DNA from: an uncultured Rickettsiales bacterium
Lineage (GTDB): Bacteria > Pseudomonadota > Alphaproteobacteria > Rickettsiales > UBA1997
Length of the DNA: 64,000 nt
Direction: 5' to 3'
Assembly: GCA_944391025.1 (NCBI GenBank)
Contig: CALXSC010000088.1
Coordinates: forward strand, 1 to 64,000
Shown here piece by piece: positions 18,254-27,871 of this stretch; the stretch's first letter is position 1, and each line of letters opens with the position of its first letter. The notes under the pieces are model-generated. The model made no database searches. It was given only the letters and a program-made list of their open reading frames with translations, and had not been told where the DNA came from. Position numbers and translations under genes: made by a program.

Positions 18254-18796
18254 TCATTCTATTACATTTATAACTCTTGTATCAGACAGGACATCCTGCA
18301 ATACTGCATGATCATCTCTGAAGAAATATAAAAGATAGCCAACACCATATATAGTATTATTTAGTAAAAGAGCTACATATCTTATAAAAGCACTTAGGAT
18401 TCCAACCTTTGCATTTTTGGTATGTACAACCATAATTTTAAATATCTGATTGCCAATTGTTGCCTGCTTTTTAGAGGATAAAAATAAAGTAAAATATAGT
18501 GTTGATATGCCCAAAAGTATTAAATTAACCTTCATTAAAGTTTTTCTGTCAATTTTTTCCTCCACACTAACTTTTTCTTCATCACTTCCCTTATTTTCAA
18601 CAACAATTTCCTGTTTATATATATTGCCATCAAATCCATAACGCGCAGCAACATTTAGAATTAGATTAAAAATTACCATTATTATAACTAAATCAACTGC
18701 AAAACTTGCAATTCTTTTTAATGGAGACGCATAGATGCTATTTTTATCCGTTTTAAAATTAACATAATTCCTAAAATACTTCTTAATTCTATCCAT
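18254..18796 (-). CDS. RDD-family membrane protein
   Basis: The family pattern is visible: an Arg near the first helix (PLKRIASFAVDLVIIM), a central ATIGNQIFKIMVV segment, and the late FRDDHAVLQDVLSDTRV motif with the two Asp that name the family. There are three or four membrane helices. RDD proteins are small inner-membrane proteins, some with ion-exchange activity. It is a single gene reading toward the sulfatase-type gene. The 180-residue length is typical. Confidence 0.85.
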   Translation of the reverse strand: MDRIKKYFRNYVNFKTDKNSIYASPLKRIASFAVDLVIIMVIFNLILNVAARYGFDGNIYKQEIVVENKGSDEEKVSVEEKIDRKTLMKVNLILLGISTLYFTLFLSSKKQATIGNQIFKIMVVHTKNAKVGILSAFIRYVALLLNNTIYGVGYLLYFFRDDHAVLQDVLSDTRVINVIE

Positions 18797-19132
18797 AATA
18801 TATAGTTATTATCTCTACTCTATATAATTTATATTATTTATATTAAATATCAATAATTTTTAAATCCTATTTTTAATAATTATATTAATAGGCTTTGTAT
18901 GAAAGAGTAGAAAGCCCATGGCATATTTATTGTTTCTGAAATCATTAAAAGCGGCATTGCCAGCTGCGTAAACTTAAAAAGTCATAGAAAACCAAGCAAT
19001 ACCAATACGAAGATATTGGAATTTCTCTTCATTCCACTAATAAAATCAGCCGCCCTGGCACTCAGAAACCAATATTTAGCAAAGGACTAAAAATCAAATT
19101 AAAATAAATAACAATAAATAAATCCAACCGAA
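18797..19132. other. Intergenic gap without recognised gene
   Basis: The stretch is AT-rich up to about 18890, then of mixed composition. Frames are short and broken. It could hold a remnant of a lost gene, but nothing is recognised. Confidence 0.4.
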
Positions 19133-19911
19133 TTATACATCAAGCGCAAAATAACTTTCTCTACAAAAACCCTTTTTATCAATAGCATCCTCGTAACTTG
19201 AGCCGCCATTATATTCGTCATTTTCAGAAATCTCTTGGTTATCAATAGGATAGTCCATACATATAGATAAAACTTTTCCAGTTTTTGCATCTCCATCATC
19301 CATTTTATCATCCAAAAATTGCATAAATTTAGTCGGAATACTTCCAAAATAATATCCCTCTAGTGCCAGCGAATTCTTTCCTAAATATTGTTTATCAAAA
19401 TGACCAACAGTACTATCGCTATTTAAATATACATATCTATACATAGTGTCTTTAACAATATTGGATTTTTTTCATATAGTATAACTGCCGTTCAACCTAT
19501 CTTTATTCATATCAAAATCTACTATGCCTTCCCCATTCATATAATAAAATGGTATCCAACCTTGATGATCAGTACTTCCAAAACTGCTGCCATCAATTTC
19601 AATATTATTTCCCGAATCAAGCCCAATTATACCAGTGTTATTTGTATCTCCCGGCAATTTCCCCTTTGCAGCATAATAACTCATTACGCCCTGCTTATAG
19701 TTGTTTACTTCATTCATTAATGCCCTGGCCTTTGCACTTTGTATTAGAGATGCTCCGCCTGTCACACCCGCAACAAGCAAACCTATTATTATTAATACTA
19801 TTGATAGTTCTATTAGAGAAAAAGCTAAATTTTTTGATTTTTTAATTTTGGAGGCTTTTGAGTGGTTTAGTAATTTGACCCCCCCCCCCGAATTTTAGAG
19901 AATTTTTTCAT
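19133..19911 (-). pseudogene. Pilin-like protein locus 1, G-tract out of frame and in-frame TGA
   Basis: The product would be a type IV pilin/pseudopilin-like protein. The class III signal is AFSLIELSIVLIIIG with the usual Glu at mature position 5, followed by the KGKLPGDTN motif seen in its paralogs. The only in-context start is the ATG at 19909-19911 (M-K-K-F-S-K-I-R). From there the frame crosses 11 G bases and hits TAC-TAA; a tract of 9 or 12 would join the pilin frame. Further down, the pilin frame has a TGA at 19472-19474 and then stays open to 19133, ending like its paralogs (a C-x4-YF end). So two barriers exist, and the copy is probably dead or off. Related loci end at 53869 and 59121. 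Confidence 0.75.
19879..19889 (-). repeat. 11-base G tract in the leader of pilin-like locus 1
   Basis: Eleven uninterrupted C on the plus strand, between the codons for K-I-R and V-K-L-L of the minus-strand leader. Such long G runs are very rare in a sequence this AT-rich. Confidence 0.9.
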
Positions 19912-20106
19912 ATTTTTTATATATTTATTAATATATTTGTAATCTATTATCTGTAACAATAAGGTCAAGAAAAAAAATGGTAGATGATGATTATCTACCA
20001 TTAAAAAATTCTAATTATCATACATAAATATATAATTGTTGGTTAATATAACCACAACTACATTTAAGAAAAACAAAATAATTTCCCAAATGTATTTAGG
20101 ATTATT

Positions 20107-20649
20107 TTAAGCTTCTTCAACTGTTTCAAATTTAGAAATATCAGTAAATTTAATTCTTTGTTTTGAAATTTCTATAATTTTAGCAGTTGCTTCTTCTAAT
20201 GAAATATCCGCTAATATTGAATACTCTGAAGCTAGTCTATAAACAGCAGTTTCATAGATCATTCTTTCACTAAAGGATCTATCAGCTTCTTCAACATCTC
20301 TAGTCAAATCTCTTATAACTTCAGCTATTAAAAATATATCCCCAGAATTAATTTTTTCTTCATATTCTTTAGCTCGTCTGCTCCACATACCTTTAATTTT
20401 TTTAACACCATTGCTTAAAATAGTGAAAACTTTTTCCATATCGTCCATATTAGAAATCTTTCTAATACCCATATTCTCAATTTGATTCTCTGGCACAGTA
20501 ACGGTTAATTTTTCCCTTTCGAAATATAAAACCAAACATTTGCTCTTAAAATCTTTTAGTTCAATTGATTGTATCTCCTTTACTTTAGCTACTCCATGCG
20601 TTCTATAAACACAATATTCGCCTACTTTAAAATCCAGATTTTTTTTCAT
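20107..20649 (-). CDS. carD: CarD-family transcriptional regulator
   Basis: CarD/CdnL proteins bind the RNA polymerase beta subunit and steady open complexes at promoters. The N-terminal Tudor-like domain is clear (KVGEYCVYRTHGVAKVKEI). The C-terminal helical part carries the MWSRRAKEYEEKINSGD segment that contacts promoter DNA, and the later YRLASEYSILADIS helix. The 180-residue size is typical. A promoter TTGCAT-17-TATAAT lies at 20734-20762, leaving an 84-base leader. In this lineage it probably acts on most housekeeping promoters. Confidence 0.92.
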   Translation of the reverse strand: MKKNLDFKVGEYCVYRTHGVAKVKEIQSIELKDFKSKCLVLYFEREKLTVTVPENQIENMGIRKISNMDDMEKVFTILSNGVKKIKGMWSRRAKEYEEKINSGDIFLIAEVIRDLTRDVEEADRSFSERMIYETAVYRLASEYSILADISLEEATAKIIEISKQRIKFTDISKFETVEEA

Positions 20650-20733
20650 TTTATAAATAATTCTTGAATTAATAAAAATATCCTATATATTATTTACATA
20701 AGTCAATAGTATATATGATAAAAACACATTTAA

Positions 20734-20762
20734 ATTATATCATATATTTTTATTTTATGCAA
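20734..20762 (-). promoter_or_regulatory. Promoter of carD
   Basis: Minus strand: TTGCAT (20757-20762), 17-base spacer, TATAAT (20734-20739). Confidence 0.65.
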
Positions 20763-20779
20763 GTTATTTATTTAAAAAA

Positions 20780-22240
20780 ATGAAAATACTAAACAAATTA
20801 TATAGATTATTAAAGCCAACGGACAAAGGTCCCAGCTCACTTAAATACAAAAAAATAACAAATTTTGATAATGCTGATTTTAGAGAAGAAAAATTTAAGA
20901 AAAATGTATTATTTACAACAATATGCTTATTTTTAGTATTTTTATTCACATTTTTATATATATTTTTTAAATACAACATTTCTGACGATTCAGACATGAT
21001 TGATGAAGAATTACCACCATTAAAAATTGTAATACCATATCCAAATAATTCTATAAATATAGATGATTATGAAATATTGAAATATCAGGTCAAAAGTGGA
21101 GATAATTTAATAAATGTTTTAACGAAAGAGGTTGGAATTTCAAATTCAGATGCATATAATGTATTAACAGCTCTAAAAAAAGTATTCAATGTTTCACAGT
21201 TAAAAGCAGGACAAATTATAAATTTAAAATATAGAATTTTAATAAACCAAGATAAAAATGGAAAAATTGATGAAAAAATAGTATTAGAGGAATTAAAACT
21301 TGAACCAGATGAAAAGGAAACAGAAATTGTGGTTAACCTTGGAAAAAATGATACATATGAAGCAAAAAAAAGTAAAATTTCTCTTAATAAAAATTATTTA
21401 AAATACAAAGTAAAAATTAATGATAGTTTGTATATAGATGGTCTTGAGGCTGGAATTCCAGCAAGTGTAATGCTTGAATTTATAAAACTATTTAGTTTTG
21501 ATATCGACTTCCAGAGAGATTTAAGAAAAGGCGATACATTTGAAATATTGTTTGAAAGTTATACAACAGATAATGGAAAAAGAGTAAAGGATGGCGATAT
21601 ATTGTTTGCTAGTCTTGAAAATCAAGGTGTAAAATATGAAATGTATAGATACGATCAGAATAATAGTGCAAATTATTTTAACAAAAGCGGACAAAGTGTT
21701 CAAAAATCACTATTAAAAACGCCTATTAATGGTGCAAGAATAAGTTCTGGATTTTCAATAAGAAGAAAACATCCCGTTCTTGGTTACACAAGAGCGCATA
21801 AGGGCATTGATTTTGCAGCACCAGTCGGAACTCCATTTTATGCAGCTGGAAGTGGAACTGTAACAAAAATTGTTCGACATTGCAGAGTTGGACAAAAAAG
21901 ATGCAATGGTGGCTTTGGAAATTATGTATCACTTAGACATACAAATAATTATACAACAGAATATGCGCATATATCAAGAATACCAAGCAATATAAGAGTT
22001 GGCACAAAGGTTAAACAGGGTCAAACCATCGCGTATGTCGGCAATACTGGTATGACAACCGGTCCGCATTTGCACTACGGTGTTATATATAATGGTAAAA
22101 GAATAAATCCAAATAGGGTAAAATCATTACCAAGTATTAAATTAATCGGAAAAGACTTGATAAATTTCCAAAAAGAAGTTGACAAAATAGATTTATATAG
22201 GCTAAATATTCCAAATCAAAATTTAAGACTTAAAAAATGA
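20780..22240 (+). CDS. M23-family cell-wall peptidase (MepM/ShyA-like)
   Basis: A likely zinc endopeptidase that cuts peptidoglycan cross-links in the periplasm. One membrane anchor is at residues about 45-65. A LysM-like segment with VKSGDNLINVL follows, then a central OapA/Csd3-type domain. The C-terminal LytM domain has HKGIDFAAP (first zinc His and Asp) and GPHLHYGV (HxH). The CRVGQKRC insertion inside the LytM domain is a bit unusual. The stop overlaps the next start in an ATGA, so the pilin-like gene that follows is translationally coupled. Confidence 0.88.
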   Translation: MKILNKLYRLLKPTDKGPSSLKYKKITNFDNADFREEKFKKNVLFTTICLFLVFLFTFLYIFFKYNISDDSDMIDEELPPLKIVIPYPNNSINIDDYEILKYQVKSGDNLINVLTKEVGISNSDAYNVLTALKKVFNVSQLKAGQIINLKYRILINQDKNGKIDEKIVLEELKLEPDEKETEIVVNLGKNDTYEAKKSKISLNKNYLKYKVKINDSLYIDGLEAGIPASVMLEFIKLFSFDIDFQRDLRKGDTFEILFESYTTDNGKRVKDGDILFASLENQGVKYEMYRYDQNNSANYFNKSGQSVQKSLLKTPINGARISSGFSIRRKHPVLGYTRAHKGIDFAAPVGTPFYAAGSGTVTKIVRHCRVGQKRCNGGFGNYVSLRHTNNYTTEYAHISRIPSNIRVGTKVKQGQTIAYVGNTGMTTGPHLHYGVIYNGKRINPNRVKSLPSIKLIGKDLINFQKEVDKIDLYRLNIPNQNLRLKK

Positions 22241-22944
22241 TAGTAAAAAAACGTGGATACACAATAGTTGAAATAACGATAATAATTATAGTATTAAGCA
22301 TAATATTAAGCCTTACTATTAACATTAAAACCGTTCAAAATGTTAATAATATCAAAAAAACGATTGGCGATATTCAAGAGTACACAAGCGCTATAAAAAC
22401 CTTTAAAAGAAAATATGGATTTTTACCTGGCGATATAAAAAAGACACAGATATTTGAACTGTCCACAAATAATACTGATGGAAATGAAAACGGACTTATA
22501 GAGGATAAAAATCAGCAAAATAACATATATGAGAAAAATATAAAGATGGATGGCGAAATAGCAAATTTCTGGCTTCACCTATATAAATCTGGATTGGTAA
22601 AAGAGGATAAAAATATCTTTCCATATATAGATTTCTTAAAAACTGGAATACTTGTTTTTAGCAATGAGGATAAAAACTATTACCACCTTGGCATAAATGG
22701 AATAAATGAAAATAAGGAAATTGAAACAATCAATAATCTAACGCCATATTATGCCTATTTGATAGATAGAAAATTAGATGATGGAATACCATTCTCCGGA
22801 AAAATACAGGCAGTGGGAGGCAGCAAAATTAAGGCTAACAATGAAATTATGCAAAGACCTTCAAAAAATTGTGCAACAGAATTTGAATATTTAACAGTTT
22901 TTAAAACAAAACTTTGCCAATTAATTATAGAAATTGATATATAG
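22237..22944 (+). CDS. Pilin/pseudopilin-like protein, divergent and intact
   Basis: The N-terminus is a class III prepilin signal: basic MIVKKRG, cleavage before Y, Glu at mature position 5 (YTIVEITIIIIVLSI), then one hydrophobic helix. A KYGFLPGDIKK motif near residue 60 matches the LPGD motif of the three G-tract loci, so it belongs to the same family, though it lacks their leader and G tract. It has two late Cys (NCATEF, KLCQL). Coupling to an M23 peptidase suggests the peptidase may open the wall for a pilus or secretion fibre. It is the one clearly expressible member in the window. Confidence 0.75.
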   Translation: MIVKKRGYTIVEITIIIIVLSIILSLTINIKTVQNVNNIKKTIGDIQEYTSAIKTFKRKYGFLPGDIKKTQIFELSTNNTDGNENGLIEDKNQQNNIYEKNIKMDGEIANFWLHLYKSGLVKEDKNIFPYIDFLKTGILVFSNEDKNYYHLGINGINENKEIETINNLTPYYAYLIDRKLDDGIPFSGKIQAVGGSKIKANNEIMQRPSKNCATEFEYLTVFKTKLCQLIIEIDI

Positions 22945-22946
22945 GA

Positions 22947-22971
22947 ATGTTCCACTAAAAATGTGGAACAT
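22947..22971. terminator. Hairpin between convergent genes
   Basis: A perfect 9-base stem (ATGTTCCAC and its complement), 7-base loop. It lacks a long T run, so termination strength is uncertain. Confidence 0.5.
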
Positions 22972-22991
22972 CTAGAAGATCTTTATAAAAA

Positions 22992-23438
22992 TTATAATTT
23001 CTTAAGAGTATCTTTTTTAGACTCATATAGAGCTCTAAAATTAATTGTATCCAACATCAAAGGAGGCATTGAAGCATCTCTTGTTGTATCAGAAATAATT
23101 CTTCTTGCATATGGGAATAGCAGTGAAGGACAATAAACAAATAAAATTTCTTTTAAATTTTCATCATCATCGTCAATATTTTTTATACCAAAAATACCAG
23201 CGTAAGTTAATTCAACAATAAACATTTTCTTGTCTTCATGTACCGCTGTAGCATTTATTATCAATTCAACCTCAAAAATTGATTCCTGTAATTTAGTTCC
23301 ATTAATATCTATTGATACTGAAATTTTTGGATTTAAATTCTTTTCTGTATAAATTTTTGGAGCCTGAGGATTTTCAAAAGATAAATCCTTTATATATTGC
23401 CCATTAGTGGTAATTTTTATCTCTTCCTTTTTTGTCAT
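22992..23438 (-). CDS. secB: Protein-export chaperone SecB
   Basis: SecB holds unfolded precursors for SecA. Landmarks are YIKDLSFENPQAP near the N-terminus, a central FEVELIINATA strand, VELTYAGIFGI, and the FVYCPSLLFPYARRIISDTTRDASMPPLML region split across the dimer interface. The length of 148 aa is normal. It lies next to the two-partner secretion remnant, whose exoprotein would use the Sec route, but that proximity may be chance. Confidence 0.93.
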   Translation of the reverse strand: MTKKEEIKITTNGQYIKDLSFENPQAPKIYTEKNLNPKISVSIDINGTKLQESIFEVELIINATAVHEDKKMFIVELTYAGIFGIKNIDDDDENLKEILFVYCPSLLFPYARRIISDTTRDASMPPLMLDTINFRALYESKKDTLKKL

Positions 23439-23608
23439 TTTAAATTAAATTTATAATCATAATATTCATATATAATGATTAAAAAATAAAAAACAATACC
23501 CAATATATAAAAATATGGCAATTTTATAATTGTATAAAGCCAATACCATTTCAACTATATTTTATAATAACCAACAACTTTTAATTGCATTTTTTTATAA
23601 TTTTACTT

Positions 23609-23637
23609 GACTATATCTATTTTATAGTGTATACCTT
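23609..23637 (+). promoter_or_regulatory. Promoter of the hemagglutinin-like exoprotein remnant
   Basis: TTGACT (23609-23614), 17-base spacer, TATACC (23632-23637). The promoter survives although the gene is broken. Confidence 0.55.
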
Positions 23638-23681
23638 TTACTATAATTTTTAAAATAACACAACTTAAAGTTTAAGACATA

Positions 23682-23998
23682 ATGAAAGAAAATATTAATT
23701 TTAAAGGAATGGCAATCTATACTAAGAAATTTATAAAACTGTTTTTATTAATTTCTTTATTTTTAGCAAATGTTATTTTTACTTTTATAATTTCACAAAC
23801 TTTTATGTTTTTGAAAATTCAAAAATTAATGGCAGAACAAAATATTCCGCAGAATAAACCAATAGACCATATAGTAGTTGATGATAAAAACAATCCTGGA
23901 AACACAACATTGATAGAGCTCTAAATGGAACGCCAGTGGTAAATATAGCAGCACCTAGCCAGGGTGGCGTATCTGTAAATAAACGCTAAAGACTTTTT
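23682..23998 (+). pseudogene. Two-partner secretion exoprotein, N-terminal fragment
   Basis: The first open frame (23682-23924) has a long basic-hydrophobic signal region and then HIVVDDKNNPGNTTLIE, the usual start of the hemagglutinin TPS domain. The next conserved piece, NGTPVVNIAAPSQGGVSVNK, follows in another frame from about 23930. A third frame then takes over (KDFLNGREIIPQQASKN, about 23990-24068). So at least two frameshifts lie within 100 bases, and most of the roughly 250-residue TPS domain is missing before the filament repeats start. Without it the transporter cannot recognise the protein. Confidence 0.75.
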
Positions 23999-24077
23999 GA
24001 ATGGAAGGGAAATTATACCGCAACAAGCAAGTAAAAACATTTATTCAACTAAAAAGGATGGAAGCTATTGACATCAT

Positions 24078-25556
24078 TTGTATGAGTATAAAATAAATAA
24101 TAATATAACACAGGAAGGCATTATAATGTCCGGCAATAGCCTTACAATAAATACAAATAATCTATTGAATGATGCAAGCAATATGCAGGCGTTTAATAAT
24201 GTGTTAGTTAATACAATAAACTTTAACAATACATCATATTATATATGGGAAGGAACCTCTGAGCAATATGTTGGCAAAAAACGTTGGTGGACACGTGATT
24301 TTATTATTGTAGACCCCTCTAATCCATCGCTAGAACAAACTAATGACTGCGGAAAAAATGGATGGAATTGTTGGGGCGGCGGTAATTGGAACTATAATAG
24401 CGAGAAAAAAACCATAACTAAAGAATACAATATGAAATCACAGGTAATAGCTGGCGGTACAGTATCAATTGCGGCAACGAACAATATAAACAATGGGTTA
24501 GAATTATCCGGACAGGATGTCAGCAATTCAAACCTATATGACAATAACCCAAAAATAGAAAATCCAGAACTGAAGGAAATAAAAAACAGTGGAATAATAG
24601 ACCCAATGGATTTTATAGAAATGCCACAGGGAGACTATGGAATTTTTAGAAAGCCTGCAGATCCAAATTCAAAATATCTATTTGAAACTGATCCATCATT
24701 ATTAAATACATCAAATTTTCTAGGAAGCGAATATTTCTTAAGCAGAATTGGCTTAGATCCGGATAGTATAAATTCAAAAATTTTGGGTGATAGCTATATG
24801 GAAGAAAAAACCCTAGAAAGAATGCTGTCTCAATATTCAACCAATAACGAATTCATGAAACAATCTCCAGAGTCAAAGATAGAGGAAATGTATAATAATG
24901 TTGATAAAAATTTAGTTGACAGGCTTGAGTTAGAAGTGGGTACAGCTTTAAATGAAGAACAGCTTAATAGTCCGGATAAAGATATAATATGGTATGTGAA
25001 ACAGGATATAACCTTGGATGATGGAACAGTTGTCAAAGACGTGCTTGTTCCACAGATATTCCTATCAAAGGATAGCAGAGACGCAATAGATACTACGAAC
25101 TCTGGAAGTATGATAGCCGGAAACAACATGATTATAAACACCGGAAACTCATTAACGAACAATAACGGTTCAAAAATTGTTGCAGAAAATAATCTAGCTA
25201 TAACCGCAGGTCAGGATGTAAATAATTTAAATGGTTCAGTTATAGAAAATTTGAAGAACAAACAAACGTTTAAAAATAAAGACGGAACTACATCGGCACA
25301 GGACAATATTTTCCAAATATTAGCCGGAAGAGATATAAACAATATTGGCGGAACAATAGACTCAGAAAGCTCAGTTGCAGTGCTCCATGCAGAAAATAAC
25401 GTAAATATTGGAACAGTTGCACTGGAGGATTATTTTCACAAAGTTACAAAATCCGGCGGAGGACTAAGCACAAGAAAGAAAAAAACAGAAACAGAATATA
25501 ATAGCAATAATGTTGGAAGCGAACTTTTTGCAAATAATAAATATACAAATAGATAG
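24078..25556 (+). pseudogene. Hemagglutinin-like exoprotein, filament fragment 1
   Basis: About 490 codons of FhaB-type beta-helix filament. It shows the repeats of the hemagglutinin family (NNLAITAGQDVNNLNGS, QILAGRDINNIGGTID, LHAENNVNIG), rich in Asn, Gly and Ile. It should join the N-terminal fragment, but the join is frameshifted and the TPS domain largely deleted. The frame ends at 25556, where filament sequence continues in the next frame. It has no proper start codon of its own; the listed open frame begins with an internal ATG. Confidence 0.75.
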
Positions 25557-25890
25557 CGGAAACAACATAAATGTACAGGGCAGCGATATAGTTTCAATAT
25601 CAGGCACAAATTTAATTGTCGGCAATGATGTAAATATTTTTTCAGCCGTTGATTCAAGCTACAGCAATACCACAACCAAAAAACGAAAAATTGACGGTGC
25701 AGGGAGCATAAGATCAAATTCAAACTCAACCAAAAATAATATCAAAAGCAACTTGACAACTAAAAATGGCAATATTAATATAGTTTCAGGAAATAATACA
25801 AATGTTATTGCATCGGAGTTATCAACAATAGAAGGCGGAGATGTAAACGTGTTTGCTGGATATGAAATAGATTCAACAACGGGGGCATAA
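25510..25890 (+). pseudogene. Hemagglutinin-like exoprotein, filament fragment 2
   Basis: The filament continues in another frame: IDSGNNINVQGSDIVSISGTN, then NGNINIVSGNNTNVIASELS. Both are typical hemagglutinin repeats. The frame is lost again at a GGGGG run (25881-25885), beyond which the sequence continues (NGGIKIKGDGKEINLTSNSG) in the frame of the next fragment. Confidence 0.7.
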
Positions 25891-27870
25891 AAATTAAAGG
25901 CGACGGAAAAGAAATAAACCTGACAAGCAACAGCGGCAACATAAACATAGCCGCAAGCAAAGACACAACGGAGCTTAAAAGCAAAACAACAAGCAGTTCC
26001 ACTACAGTCGGCATCAGCACAGACCTATCACTACAGAGAGTACCAGACTTCAGCCATAGCAGTAGCACAACATCAACACAGGAAACCTACAACAACTCCT
26101 ACATAGAAAACGAAAACGGCAGCATAAACATAAAAACAAAAGGTGAAAACACAAACGACAAAGGCAACGCAACCATAGCCGGAGCCAACATAGCAGGCAA
26201 AGACATAGTCCTAGACATAGCCAACAACCTAGAAGTATCCAGCCTGCAAAACTCAAATCAATACTCAACCAACTCAGACAACATGAGCATAGGCATAGGC
26301 CTAGACGGCAAATGGACCACAACAAACATAAGCGACGCATCATACGGCAAAGGCCACAGCTACACCGACCGAGAATGGGTTGACAACCAAACCTCCATAA
26401 TCGGATATGACAGCGTAACCATAAACGTAGGCACAAAAGAAAACAGCGAAGGCAACACCAACATAATCGGTGCCATAATAGCCAACCTAGACAAAGAAAC
26501 CGGCGAAGACAAAGGCAACCTAGCACTAAACACAAACACCCTAACCTATCAGGACATCAAAGACCACAACTACTCAAAAACGCAGGAAGGCGGCGTCGGC
26601 ATAGGAAGCCACATCAAAGCCAACTACAAAGACAGCGGCATAGAGCAAGAGCAAGACACAAAAGCAACCATCGGCCACAGCTCAATCACCATAGCCAACA
26701 AAGAGAACAGCGGCAGCCTAGACTCACTCAACAGAGAAGCGGCAGACTCCCAAATCATAACCAAAAACGAAAAAACCGGAGGCTATGACTTTGACATTGA
26801 CATAAACATGGCAGCAGTAGAAGGAATCTGGAGCAAAGGCATAGACGGCTACTCACAGGACCAATGGAACCAAGCAAAACTTAATGTATTAAAAACAGAA
26901 GCAGTTGTAAAATCAATATATGAAGGCGTCAGCAGAACACTTGATAAAATAAAAAGTCCTGAAGAAAAAGCCCAGTTAATTGCTGATGTAATGACTTATT
27001 ATGCTATAAACGAACATGGTTTGCCTCAATACAATCCAGCACCAACAAGGGATGAGAAAAAGATAAAAAAAGAAGCAATAGAAGAAGCAAATGAAGTGCT
27101 AAAAAAAACTAATAAAAATGCAAAAGATATAAACGAAATGTCTTTTCAGGAAAAGGCAGAAGAAATAAGGAAATTGAACGAATTATTTAAAAAGAACAAA
27201 AAATTATCAACCGCTCAAAATACCCTTTTAGCTGGGCTCTATGCAAGTTTATCGTTAGATAAAGAATATTTAAATTTTAGAAATAACTTTCAAGCAACCC
27301 TAATAGAGGAAATTAAAAAAGACAAAACGATAATGTATGGGCTAGAAAATTGGAGCAATAACGATCTTATACCAGATTTTCAAAAACAAGAATTGCTTAC
27401 AAATGTCTTAAGCAAACAACAATATCTTGCTGATTTAGGAGAATTCAAAAATATATCTTTTTATGACATGGGAGAAAAATTAGGAGAGCAATATAGAGCA
27501 CGTTCAGATTTTATTATGTTTAATAATAATAATTTATCAGTACACGATTATGATTTTTCATTATCAATAATTCTACATGAAGGAATGCATAGGATTCAAT
27601 ATAAATATAGCTTAAATCCACAAATATATTCAGGAGGAAGCAAAGGAATGGAAATGCAATTGGAAATTTTTAGATACAATACCAAACCACAAATGTATTT
27701 TAAGGGATATGACAAAAATGGAAAAATAATAAAAAAACCTTCATAGATATTATTTGAATCCACGAGAAATTGATGCATTTGAATTTGGAAATTCAATTGC
27801 AGATAAGATAAATAATTATTTGGACAGTAAGGATAATAATAAAAAAGATATTTACGCAACCGAAATTTAA
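25878..27870 (+). pseudogene. Hemagglutinin-like exoprotein, C-terminal fragment with metallopeptidase-like tip
   Basis: The frame is open from 25878 to 27746. To about 26880 it is filament with C-ending codons (AAC, GGC, AGC) unlike the rest of the window; after that codons return to AT-rich. The last 290 codons are not filament: charged helices, then LSIILHEGMHRIQYK, an HExxH zinc site. An extra A in an A7 run at 27731-27737 shifts the frame. Removing it restores NLHRYYLNPREIDAFEFGN to the stop at 27868-27870, and its Glu could be the third zinc ligand of a gluzincin. The layout matches a contact-dependent toxin tip. The toxin role is inferred; the decay is direct. Confidence 0.65.
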
Positions 27871-27871
27871 T

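Noticed and set aside
19472-19474. TGA read as tryptophan
   Set aside because: TGA serves as a normal stop at 22238-22240 in an ATGA overlap, and conserved Trp residues elsewhere use TGG.
26050-26535. 161-codon Cys/Leu-rich minus-strand frame
   Set aside because: It mirrors the C-ending codon block of the hemagglutinin filament; composition is an artefact of that block.
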